This document shows positions 50,991 through 59,207 of a DNA stretch of 64,000 nucleotides, piece after piece. The DNA is from RH-chloro-G1 sp003670575. Its GTDB lineage: Bacteria > Chloroflexota > Dehalococcoidia > UBA2979. The position numbers were made by a program, and so were the translations under genes. The stretch is from positions 3,530-67,529 of the forward strand of contig CANMOP010000011.1 in assembly GCA_947499615.1 (NCBI GenBank), read 5' to 3'. The first letter of the stretch is position 1, and every line of letters starts with the position of its first letter. The notes under the pieces were generated by a model. The model saw nothing but the letters and a program-made list of their open reading frames with translations. It did no database searches and had not been told where the DNA came from.

Positions 50991-51019
50991 CCCCTCTCCC
51001 AGCCGAGGGGGGAGAGGGG
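50991..51019. repeat. CCCCTCTCCC palindrome, possible dispersed repeat
   Basis: CCCCTCTCCC (50991-51000) pairs with GGGAGAGGGG (51010-51019), followed by CCGGGGGTGAGGG. It lies between the protease and regulator genes. Similar palindromes recur in many GC-rich genomes; only one copy was noticed here. Confidence 0.5.
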
Positions 51020-51078
51020 CCGGGGGTGAGGGCAACGGCCGCCAGCGTCGGACGCGGGAACTTCGGGAGTACGATCTC

Positions 51079-51675
51079 TTGGTGACACCACCATCGACCC
51101 GGCCGACTCGCGTCCTGATTCGCGCCACCTACCCTGCGGTGCGAGCGGGCCTCGCCGCGCTGTTGCGCGAACAGGGCTGCGAGGTGATCGATGATGTCGC
51201 GGGCGATCCGTTCGGCGCGCAGGTGCTGCTCGTCGACCTCGCCGGAGGCAACCATCCCGAAGCAGCGGCCGAGGGCGCGCTCCCGGTCGTTGCGCTTGTT
51301 GATCGAGGCGACGCAACGCGAAGGAACTTCGCGCGCTCCGGCGGCTGGATCTCACGCGATGCCGATGGGCCCACACTCGCCGCTGCGGTCGGCGCGGCAG
51401 CGGCTGGTCTGGTGGTGTTCGACCCATCACTGGCTCCGCCGGCACGTGAGGTGGCACCCACCGACGAGCACGACGACCCGCATCTCACCACTCGTGAGGT
51501 CGAGGTACTGAGCCACCTCGCGGCCGGAATGACCAATAAGGCGGTCGCCCAATCGCTCGCCATCAGCGAGCACACCGCCAAATCGCACGTCGGCGCGGTG
51601 CTAGCGAAGCTCGGCGCGCGCTCCCGCACGGAGGCGGTGACGGCGGCCGCGCGGCGCGGGCTGCTCACGCTGTAA
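51079..51675 (+). CDS. LuxR-type regulator with a degenerate receiver
   Basis: A 198-aa NarL/FixJ-like protein. The C-terminal HTH (about 135-195) is intact: LTTREVEVLSHLAAGMTNKAVAQ and SEHTAKSHVGAVLAKLG. The N-terminal receiver-like half begins VLIRATYPAVRAGLAALL, where the usual acidic pair is missing. It keeps an Asp in LLVDLAGG, but the expected Lys near the end reads GWISRDA. Phosphorylation is thus doubtful, and no histidine kinase is nearby. The start is TTG 51079 or GTG 51082. Confidence 0.8.
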   Translation: MVTPPSTRPTRVLIRATYPAVRAGLAALLREQGCEVIDDVAGDPFGAQVLLVDLAGGNHPEAAAEGALPVVALVDRGDATRRNFARSGGWISRDADGPTLAAAVGAAAAGLVVFDPSLAPPAREVAPTDEHDDPHLTTREVEVLSHLAAGMTNKAVAQSLAISEHTAKSHVGAVLAKLGARSRTEAVTAAARRGLLTL

Positions 51676-51711
51676 CGGGCGGCGCAAGTATCATCGGAGG
51701 GTCATCGATCG

Positions 51712-52311
51712 ATGGGATCGAGGTGGCGTCGTGGTGATTCTCTCGTGATCCTGCACAACACCAGCCGATATCCCGCCGCCGAGGTGGAACGTCTGGTCGC
51801 GTTCTCCATGCGCGACCTAGATCACAGCCGCCTCGCCGTGAACGTGAAGAACTCCTCACGTGCCTATCGCGGGCGGGCGTACGACGGCGTTCCGGCGCTA
51901 TCCGCTCAGGCCGGCGATGCCGCCATCGATCGGCTGGTGACCATCGGCATCGGCGGGCAGGCGCTGTTCCCGTGCGACAACGTCCAGACCAAAGTGAAGT
52001 GGGTGGAGCTGCATCCCGAACGGGAGCCCGCGTTCGGATTCGTGCGGGAGTACCGCGACGCCGCAGGCGCTACGCACTACGAACGCAAGGTGGTGGAACG
52101 CCATGGTTACGGCGGCAAGACGGCGCCCGTGCTGGTCTTCCACGATTGGCGCGAGGCACTGGTCGCCGTCGCGGCCCACGAGTCGCGGCACATCTTCCAG
52201 TACCAGTTCGATCGCCCACGGAGCGAGGTGGAAGCGGAGCGCTTCGCGGAGTTCCGCCTGACGCAGTACCGCTCTCGACTGACGCTGACGGGCGGCATCG
52301 ACCCCGCCTGA
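51712..52311 (+). CDS. Putative zinc metallopeptidase-like protein (HESRH)
   Basis: A 199-aa protein I cannot place in a named family. Near the C-terminus AVAAHESRHIFQYQFD contains an HExxH motif. It is followed about 12 residues later by EVEAERFAEF, which could give the third, glutamate ligand of a gluzincin. The N-terminal two thirds look like an alpha/beta domain without a signal peptide. The start ATG 51712 has GGAGGG about 10 nt upstream. Catalysis is unproven, and it could be a phage-derived domain. Confidence 0.6.
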   Translation: MGSRWRRGDSLVILHNTSRYPAAEVERLVAFSMRDLDHSRLAVNVKNSSRAYRGRAYDGVPALSAQAGDAAIDRLVTIGIGGQALFPCDNVQTKVKWVELHPEREPAFGFVREYRDAAGATHYERKVVERHGYGGKTAPVLVFHDWREALVAVAAHESRHIFQYQFDRPRSEVEAERFAEFRLTQYRSRLTLTGGIDPA

Positions 52312-52331
52312 CCGCCGCGTGCCCTCGCACG

Positions 52332-53132
52332 CTAGTAGTAGATCGCCCGAGGCGTCCCGCCACCGGCGGCCACCGCGTCACCGTTGATGGCGATCGAGCG
52401 CGGCGAGGCGAGCATGGTCACGACGTACGCGATGTCCTCCGAGGTGATCCAGCGGCGGACGGAGTTGCCCTCCGCGACGCGGCGCTCGGCTTCCTCGACG
52501 GTGATGCCTGCGCGCTCAGCGACGCCAGCCATCGCGGCGGGTGTGCGCTCGGTCCGAGTGGTGCCAGGGTGCACGACGGTCACGTTGATGCCGAACGGCC
52601 CCAGCTCATCAGCGAGGTTCTTCGTCAATGCGGACACCGCAACATTGCGCATGCTGCCAATGATCGTGCCGGCCTGCCGCGCGGCCAGCCCGCTGATGTT
52701 CACGATGCGGCCCCAACCCTGCGCCTTCATCAGCGGCGCGACGGCCTGCGCGCAGCGCAGGTACCCCAGCACCTTGATATTCGCATCTTCCCAGAACGCC
52801 TCGGCGGTGGTGGTTTCCAGCGTGAGTGCGGGTCCCTGCCCCCCGGCCCGCGCCGCCGCGTTCACCAGGATGTCGATGTGCCCAAACTCGGCCTGCACGT
52901 GCTGTACCATCGCGGCCACCGAGGCATCGTCGCCGGTGTCGAGGATCACCGACAGAACGCGGCGACCGGTCTCCGCAGCGATCTCGGCGGCTGTCGCCTC
53001 GAGCGTCGCGACGTCGCGCGCCCCGATCGCCACGTCGACGCCCTCGCGCGCGAGTTCACGCGCAATCGCTTTGCCGATACCACGGCTGCCGCCGGTCACG
53101 ATCGCAGTCTTGCCAGTCAGTCCGAGGTCCAC
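52332..53132 (-). CDS. Short-chain dehydrogenase/reductase-like protein without YxxxK
   Basis: A 266-aa Rossmann protein. The nucleotide site VTGGSRGIGKA, DILVNAAARAG and the Ser-bearing IVNISGLAAR match classical SDRs, but the region that should hold Tyr-x-x-x-Lys reads GTIIGSMRNVAVSALTK and has no Tyr. Related atypical SDRs exist, and some may use other residues. Start GTG 53132 has GGAG at 8 nt. Whether it reduces a substrate is uncertain. Confidence 0.8.
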   Translation of the reverse strand: MDLGLTGKTAIVTGGSRGIGKAIARELAREGVDVAIGARDVATLEATAAEIAAETGRRVLSVILDTGDDASVAAMVQHVQAEFGHIDILVNAAARAGGQGPALTLETTTAEAFWEDANIKVLGYLRCAQAVAPLMKAQGWGRIVNISGLAARQAGTIIGSMRNVAVSALTKNLADELGPFGINVTVVHPGTTRTERTPAAMAGVAERAGITVEEAERRVAEGNSVRRWITSEDIAYVVTMLASPRSIAINGDAVAAGGGTPRAIYY

Positions 53133-53265
53133 GGCGTGCGCTCCATTCCGAACCGTTCGAGGGTTCGCCTCTCGTCGATGTGCGAGCCTGCAGTACAACG
53201 TATGGATGCAGCCGCGCGCAAGCGGCGATGGCATCCGGTGCCGGGTCGACGTGTCCGAGCAGTCG

Positions 53266-55221
53266 TTACGCGGAGGGCTCCGGGGCTAGTTCCCCGCGAC
53301 GACGCCGAGCAATCGCCTCGTCCTCGCCGAGCAACTCAGTCTCGTGCGCAGCCTGTTCACTCTCGTAGGTCATGCGGTAGAGGTTCGCGTAGATGCCGCC
53401 CTGGGCGAGCAACTCCTCGTGCGTGCCGATCTCGGCGATCTTGCCCTGGTCGAGTACCACGATGCGATCCGCCTGCCGGATCGTGGAGAGTCGGTGCGCG
53501 ATCACGAACGAGGTGCGCCCCTTCAGCAACTGGCGCAACGCACGCTGGATTACCGCCTCGGTCTCGGTGTCGACGTACGCCGTGGCCTCGTCCAGCACGA
53601 GGATGCGCGGCGCAGCGAGGATCGCGCGGGCGAAACTGATCAACTGCCGCTGGCCCACGGAGAAGTTTTGCCCGCCCTGCCGCAGCACCGTGTCGTACCC
53701 ATTCGGCAGTCGCTCGATGAACTCATCGGCGCCCACGGCGCGCGCGGCCTCCTCGATCGAGGCGCGCGGCGACTCGGGGATGCCGTACGCGATGTTCTCC
53801 GCGATGGTGCCGCTGAACAGGTACGGCGTCTGTAGCACGACGCCCATGTGCCGCGTAAGCGACCGCCGTTTGATGTCTCGCAGGTCGTGCCCATCGATGC
53901 GGATCGCGCCGCTGCTGACCTCGTAGCCGCGCGACACCAGCGAGGTGATGGTGGTCTTGCCGGCTCCCGTGTGCCCGACGAACGCGACCGTCTCACCGGG
54001 CGCGACGTGCAGGTCGATGCCGCGCAGGATCGGGACGCCTTCGACGTAGTGGAAGAACACGTTGTCGAAGTCGACACGTCCCTCGACCGCCTCGAGTTCG
54101 ATCGCGTCCGGGCGATCCTGGATGCGCGGCGGGGTGTCCAACACCTCAAACACGCGCTCCCCGCCTGCCATGGCGCGTTGGATCATCGTGTACTGCAACA
54201 CCAGGTCACGGATCGGGTCGAAGAACCGACCGACGTAGAGCGTGAAGGCGGTGAGCACGCCAAACAGCGTCGCGACATCCAGCTGCGTCGCGTTCAGCGC
54301 GCGCATCCCACCGACGATGATGACGCCCATCGTCGCCACGGCGACGGCCACCTCGACGACGGGGAGTACGGCCGCCGAGAGCATGCCCGCCCAGATCGCT
54401 GCGTTGCGATTGCGCTGGTTCAACTCATCGAAGCGCCGCGCGTTCACGCCCTCGCGCGACATCGATTGCACCGCACGAACGCCCGACAGGTTCTCCGCGA
54501 GCGTACCGTAGAGCGCGCTGACATGAATACGCACGTTCACGAACGCCGCGCGCGCGTGCTTCGACCACCACACCATGATCACGACCAGCGGCGGCACGAT
54601 CGCAAACGTCACCAATGCCAGCTGTGGATCGAGCCGCCATGCCGTTACGACGACGATGACGAGACCCACGATGTCCGCTGCGAAGTTCAACGAACCGCTG
54701 GTGAGGAGATCCTGGATCACCGTGACATCACTCGTGAGCCGACTGATCATCCGCCCGACTTCCATCGTGTCGTAGAAGGAGAGCGACAAGCCCTGCATGT
54801 GCTCGTACATCTCGGTGCGGATCTTCACCAGCAATCGGTTACCGACGCGGTTCACGATCATCTGCTGCGTGTACAGGCCGACCCAGCCGAGCGCAGCCAT
54901 TCCCAGCAGTACGCCCAGCAGGATCAGCACGCCGCGCTCATCGTGACGGATGCCGGCGGCGACGGTGAGGCCAATCAGCAGCGGCTGCATATAGCTCGTG
55001 GTCGCCTGCGTGCACATCGCAACGAACGCGATCGCCATCTGCCCGCGATACGGGCGCAGGTACGGACCGATGCGACGCACAACCTCGGCGTCGTAGACCT
55101 TGCCGAGGTACTCGTCGTCCCAGCCATCGGCACCGCGCGCGCGACCGCCACCCGGCCCGCCGCCACCACCGCCGATGTTGGTGCTCCAGCCCGCCGCGCC
55201 GCCGCCGCCCCACATGCCCAT
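53266..55221 (-). CDS. ABC exporter half-transporter, catalytically competent NBD
   Basis: A 651-aa permease-ATPase fusion of the ABCB/MDR type. A glycine-rich N-terminus (residues 3-30) and six membrane spans (about 55-335) precede an NBD with Walker A GHTGAGKTT, a variant signature NFSVGQRQ, and Walker B ILVLDEATAYVD with the catalytic Glu. It overlaps the upstream partner by one base (TAATG). Together they would form a heterodimer in which this subunit supplies the working Walker motifs and the partner supplies LSGGQ. Substrate (drug, lipid or peptide) unknown. Confidence 0.92.
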   Translation of the reverse strand: MGMWGGGGAAGWSTNIGGGGGGPGGGRARGADGWDDEYLGKVYDAEVVRRIGPYLRPYRGQMAIAFVAMCTQATTSYMQPLLIGLTVAAGIRHDERGVLILLGVLLGMAALGWVGLYTQQMIVNRVGNRLLVKIRTEMYEHMQGLSLSFYDTMEVGRMISRLTSDVTVIQDLLTSGSLNFAADIVGLVIVVVTAWRLDPQLALVTFAIVPPLVVIMVWWSKHARAAFVNVRIHVSALYGTLAENLSGVRAVQSMSREGVNARRFDELNQRNRNAAIWAGMLSAAVLPVVEVAVAVATMGVIIVGGMRALNATQLDVATLFGVLTAFTLYVGRFFDPIRDLVLQYTMIQRAMAGGERVFEVLDTPPRIQDRPDAIELEAVEGRVDFDNVFFHYVEGVPILRGIDLHVAPGETVAFVGHTGAGKTTITSLVSRGYEVSSGAIRIDGHDLRDIKRRSLTRHMGVVLQTPYLFSGTIAENIAYGIPESPRASIEEAARAVGADEFIERLPNGYDTVLRQGGQNFSVGQRQLISFARAILAAPRILVLDEATAYVDTETEAVIQRALRQLLKGRTSFVIAHRLSTIRQADRIVVLDQGKIAEIGTHEELLAQGGIYANLYRMTYESEQAAHETELLGEDEAIARRRRGELAPEPSA

Positions 55222-57044
55222 TAGTCGGCCCCTCCCGCGATCGAGGCGCGACCGGGGCTCGCAGACGAGAGGTGCCCCAGCGCCTCTTCCTGATCCTTCA
55301 GCTCCAGGTCGAAGATGCGGCGGTAGAGGCCCTCCTCCGCCAGCAACTGAGCGTGCGTGCCGCGCTGCACGACCTTCCCACGGTCGAGCACGACGATTTC
55401 GTCGGCGCGCATCACGGTCCGTAGCCGCTGCGCGATGACGAAGGTGGTGCGTCCCTGCATCAGTTCCTGCAAGGCCTGCAGGATCAGGAATTCGGTCTGC
55501 GAGTCCACGCTCGCCGTCGAGTCGTCGAAGATCAGGATGCGCGGGTCCAGCAGCAGCGTGCGTGCAATCGCGACGCGCTGCTTCTGGCCACCGGACAGTG
55601 TCACGCCTCGCTCGCCGACCCACTCGTCGTAGCCGTCGGGCAGGCTCACGATGAAGTCGTGAATGCGTGCGGCCTTCGCGGCGCGCTCCACGTCCTCCTG
55701 CGTCGCGCCGGGCCGACCGTACGCGATGTTGTCGCGAATGGTGCCAATGAACAGGAACACATCCTGCTGCACGATGCCGATGTTCCGCCGCAGCGACTCC
55801 ATGGTCACCGTACGAATGTCGGTACCATCGATGGTGATGCTCCCGCCGGTGACGTCGTAGAACCTCGGGATGAGGTTCACGACCGTCGACTTCCCGCTGC
55901 CCGCAGGGCCGAGCAGCGCGATCACCTGCCCGGGCTTCGCGTCGATGTTCACGCCGGAGAGCACCGCGCTGACCGCGTCATAGCCGAACGAGACATCCTC
56001 AAAGCGGACGTGGCCCTGCACATCGGTCAGCGTGCCCGCGTCCGGCGCGTCCTGCACTGCCGACTGCGCGTCGATCAACTCGAAAATGCGCTCGGCAGAA
56101 CTCACGCATCGAGCGGTCGCGTTGACCAGCATGCCGATGGTGCGCAATGGCAGTTGCAGTGCATTCAGCCACAGTGCGAACGCCAGGAGATCCGCCGCGG
56201 TCAGGCTGCCGCGTGAGATCAGCAGCGCGCCAACGCCCGTGGTGATCGCGACCTGCGCGAGGCCGAGGCCTTGCAGCAGCGGCTGGTTCTTCGCCATGAA
56301 GACCGATTGGCGAAGGTTCAGGTCGGCCTGTTTCTCCACCACCTTGCGGAACTTCGCACTCTCGAAGTCCTCGCGGCTGAAGGCCTTCACCACGCGGATG
56401 CCGGTCAGTGCCTCCTCGGCGGTCTGAGTGAGCTCACCCAGGCTCTGTTGGATTGCCATCCACAGCGGGCGCACACGGGTCTGGAATACGACCGACCGCC
56501 ATACGACGATCGGCATGGTGATCATGCTGACCGCCGCCAGCGTCGGATTGACCAACAACATCCCGATGATCGCCACCACGATCAGCACAACGATGTACAC
56601 CAGCCGGAACAGCGCCTGACCGAAGAACATGCGCACGTTCTCCACGTCCTGCGTGGAGCGGGACATGATCTGTCCGGTCTCCATCTGGTCGTGGTACGCG
56701 TAACTCAGGCGCTGCATGTGGTCGTAGATGTCGTTACGGATGTCGTAGGCGATCTTCTGGCCGATGGTCTCGCCGATGTAGGTCTGGCCGAACTGTGTCA
56801 GGCCTCGCGCGATCGCCACGACCACCAGCGCGAGCGCCGCGAAGATGAGCAGTTGTGAGTTCCCACCCAGGCCGACGATCTCCCGCCCGGAGTAGATCGG
56901 CTGCAGCCCTCGGTTGAGCGCCAGCCGCACCAGCCAGGGACTGGCCATCACGAACACGCCCGAGACGAGCACGCACACCCATCCGAACGCGATTTGGATC
57001 GCGTATCGGCGCAGATAGGGAATCAAACGGTATAGCGCGTGCAC
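55221..57044 (-). CDS. ABC exporter half-transporter, degenerate Walker B
   Basis: A 607-aa ABCB-type half transporter with six spans (about 15-300) and an NBD. Walker A is GPAGSGKST and the signature is canonical LSGGQKQR, but Walker B reads ILIFDDSTASVD, with Asp in place of the catalytic Glu. This is complementary to the next gene, as in TM287/TM288-like heterodimers with one active ATP site. Start GTG 57044 has GGGGG upstream. First gene of the pair. Confidence 0.92.
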   Translation of the reverse strand: MHALYRLIPYLRRYAIQIAFGWVCVLVSGVFVMASPWLVRLALNRGLQPIYSGREIVGLGGNSQLLIFAALALVVVAIARGLTQFGQTYIGETIGQKIAYDIRNDIYDHMQRLSYAYHDQMETGQIMSRSTQDVENVRMFFGQALFRLVYIVVLIVVAIIGMLLVNPTLAAVSMITMPIVVWRSVVFQTRVRPLWMAIQQSLGELTQTAEEALTGIRVVKAFSREDFESAKFRKVVEKQADLNLRQSVFMAKNQPLLQGLGLAQVAITTGVGALLISRGSLTAADLLAFALWLNALQLPLRTIGMLVNATARCVSSAERIFELIDAQSAVQDAPDAGTLTDVQGHVRFEDVSFGYDAVSAVLSGVNIDAKPGQVIALLGPAGSGKSTVVNLIPRFYDVTGGSITIDGTDIRTVTMESLRRNIGIVQQDVFLFIGTIRDNIAYGRPGATQEDVERAAKAARIHDFIVSLPDGYDEWVGERGVTLSGGQKQRVAIARTLLLDPRILIFDDSTASVDSQTEFLILQALQELMQGRTTFVIAQRLRTVMRADEIVVLDRGKVVQRGTHAQLLAEEGLYRRIFDLELKDQEEALGHLSSASPGRASIAGGAD

Positions 57045-57129
57045 GGTGCCCCCGAGGTTACTCCACCCTTACGGAAACGTACACTAGCGATGAACTATCC
57101 ACGCCATGCCCGCGCGTCGGATCGGTCGG

Positions 57130-57158
57130 CTGGCGGGACGGCGCAACGCGCCTATACT
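57130..57158 (+). promoter_or_regulatory. Candidate promoter of the thiolase-DUF35 pair
   Basis: CTGGCG (57130-57135), 17-nt spacer, TATACT (57153-57158); start expected near 57165, about 50 nt before ATG 57217. Confidence 0.5.
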
Positions 57159-57216
57159 CTGCGCTCCGGCCCAGTGCCGGACCGCGGGGGGCTGCGGAGC
57201 ACATCGAGGGCGGCTG

Positions 57217-58470
57217 ATGGCCAGAGGCGTCAACAATCTCCGGGGCAAGTACGCCGTGGTCGGCGTCGGCGAGACCGAGTTCTCGCGCAACTCCGGCCGC
57301 ACCACACGTCGCATGGCCGTCGAGGCGATCACGCACGCCATCGACGATTCCGGCCTCGACCGCGCTGAGACCTCGTGGGGCCTCATGTCCTACGGCGCCC
57401 TCGACCGCGCGATGTCCGAGCCGGTGGCGCACGACCTCGGGATTCAGCCGAACTACCTGCTCGACATCTTCGGCGGCGGCAACTCCACCGAGACGCTGGT
57501 GGGCGCAGCGATCGGAGTGCTGGAGGGCGGCCTCGCCGACGCGATCATCATCTACCGGACGATGAACGGATATACCGAACAGCGCATCGGCGGCACGCCG
57601 GTCGGCCGAGCGCCCACGCCGGCCTTTGTCACCTCGCACGGCAACGACACGTTGCACACCGGGATCTACGGCATGGGGAGCGCGTTGCAGACCTTCGCGC
57701 TCTCCTTCGTGCGGCACATGCACGATTACGGCACGACGCTGGAGCAACTGGCGCACATCAAAGTCGCGCACAGCCACCACGCATCCAACAACCCGAAGGC
57801 CTACTACAAGTCTCGCGTCACCGTGGACGATGTGATGGACAGCCGCACGGTGGTGTGGCCGTTTGGCCTCCTGCACTGCTGCGTGGAGACGGACAACGCG
57901 TGTGCGATCATCGTCACCGACATCGAGCGTGCGAAGTCGCTGCGGCACACGCCGGCCGCGATCCTCGGCACCTCTGGGCGCGTGCTCAAGCCGGGACCGG
58001 CGTACCACTGGGGGTACGGCCCGATCTCGCAGCACGCCGGAGTGATCGCGAGCAGCACGCTCTGGCCCAACGCCGGCGTCGGCCCACAAGACATCGACAT
58101 CACCGGTTCCTACGACGCGTTCACGTTCACCTCGCTCTTCCAGCTGGAGGCGTACGGCTTCGCGGAACTCGGCGGGGGGGGCGAGTATGTCTCCGACGGC
58201 ACGATTGAGCTCGGCGGGCGTCGGCCGAACAACACCTCCGGCGGTCACCTGTGCGAGGCGTACACGCACGGCATCAACATGGTCATCGAGAACGTGCGCC
58301 AACTCCGCCACCGTGTGGACGACTACTGTCCCGATTGGCGCAACGGCGTGCATACCTACGATTATTCCGAGGGACACTGCCGACAGGTTCGTGACCCGAA
58401 GCTCACCGCAAACCTCGGGTGGGGCGGACCGCAGGTCGGCTCCGCACTCGTCATGACGAACCAGCTGTAA
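57217..58470 (+). CDS. Thiolase-fold (SCP2/lipid-transfer type) protein lacking the Cys nucleophile
   Basis: A 417-aa protein of the non-decarboxylating thiolase/SCP2 class. Where thiolases have their nucleophilic Cys (G-x-C-x-S/G) the sequence reads FGGGNSTETLVG. The C-terminal signature is NNTSGGHLCEAYTHGIN in place of the usual GHPxGATG motif. These traits occur in thiolase-like subunits that work with DUF35 partners, including Ltp2-type retro-aldolases of steroid side-chain degradation. The next gene encodes DUF35. An aldol/retro-aldol or acyl-transfer role is inferred, not shown. ATG 57217 has GAGGG upstream. Confidence 0.8.
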   Translation: MARGVNNLRGKYAVVGVGETEFSRNSGRTTRRMAVEAITHAIDDSGLDRAETSWGLMSYGALDRAMSEPVAHDLGIQPNYLLDIFGGGNSTETLVGAAIGVLEGGLADAIIIYRTMNGYTEQRIGGTPVGRAPTPAFVTSHGNDTLHTGIYGMGSALQTFALSFVRHMHDYGTTLEQLAHIKVAHSHHASNNPKAYYKSRVTVDDVMDSRTVVWPFGLLHCCVETDNACAIIVTDIERAKSLRHTPAAILGTSGRVLKPGPAYHWGYGPISQHAGVIASSTLWPNAGVGPQDIDITGSYDAFTFTSLFQLEAYGFAELGGGGEYVSDGTIELGGRRPNNTSGGHLCEAYTHGINMVIENVRQLRHRVDDYCPDWRNGVHTYDYSEGHCRQVRDPKLTANLGWGGPQVGSALVMTNQL

Positions 58471-58501
58471 CGACGTAGGGACGCGAGAGAGCGGGACTGC
58501 G

Positions 58502-59008
58502 ATGGCTGAATACCTCGGCGCACGAATCGTCGTCCCCCCGAACGACGAGCCGCATCGCGAGTACCTGACGGAGAACGCCTCGGGCAAGCTCTCCGTGCAG
58601 CGGTGCACCGCCTGTGGGCATCTGCGCTACCCCGTGCTGACCGCGTGTCCGGACTGCCTCGACCTCCGCTACACGTGGGCGGCACTGTCCGGCAAGGGAA
58701 CGATTCACTCCTATTACGTGGTGCCGCACGCCATCAACCCGGTCTTCCGCGAGATCGTCCCGTACGTCGTGGTCCTGGTCGAACTGGACGAGGCACGCGA
58801 GGAGTACGGGCCGGGACGCGCCCTCCGCGTCATTGGCAACGTGCTGCGCCCCGATGGCACTCCGGAGGCAGCGGCCAACGTCGCCATCGGGAAGCGGGTA
58901 CATGTGCGCCTGGTGGACATCGGCGACGGCTGGGCGATCCCGCAGTGGGAGCTCTCCGACGAGCCACCCGAGGGCACACCCTGGCAGGCGCCCGGCCCCG
59001 CGCTCTAG
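58502..59008 (+). CDS. DUF35 zinc-ribbon/OB-fold protein
   Basis: A 168-aa protein with the DUF35 rubredoxin-like zinc ribbon: CTACGHLRYPVLTACPDC holds two CxxC pairs at about residues 35-52. An OB fold with GKGTIHSYYVVPH and GKRVHVRLVDIGDG follows, and the tail is Pro-rich. DUF35 proteins are obligate partners of thiolase-fold or MaoC-like subunits and stabilise acyl-CoA channels. Placement 31 nt after the thiolase-like gene marks them as a pair. Confidence 0.88.
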   Translation: MAEYLGARIVVPPNDEPHREYLTENASGKLSVQRCTACGHLRYPVLTACPDCLDLRYTWAALSGKGTIHSYYVVPHAINPVFREIVPYVVVLVELDEAREEYGPGRALRVIGNVLRPDGTPEAAANVAIGKRVHVRLVDIGDGWAIPQWELSDEPPEGTPWQAPGPAL

Positions 59009-59152
59009 CCGCCCAACCACCTGTCGCGCCCCTCGAGGATCGCGACCCGCTCGCGCGCCGACCGAATGATCCGACGCGACTTCTCGCGCTCGTGCACGTC
59101 GCCGGTCGGCTGTGCCGTTCCCTTCGAGGGCCTACGCGCGTACCCCTGCGGG

Positions 59153-59180
59153 TTGAGGCCAGCCGCGCACCTGCTACGCT
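59153..59180 (+). promoter_or_regulatory. Promoter of the MFS exporter gene
   Basis: TTGAGG (59153-59158), 16-nt spacer, TACGCT (59175-59180). No operator repeat or regulator gene adjoins it. Confidence 0.55.
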
Positions 59181-59207
59181 AATGATTTCAGTGAACGAGA
59201 GGTGCGA

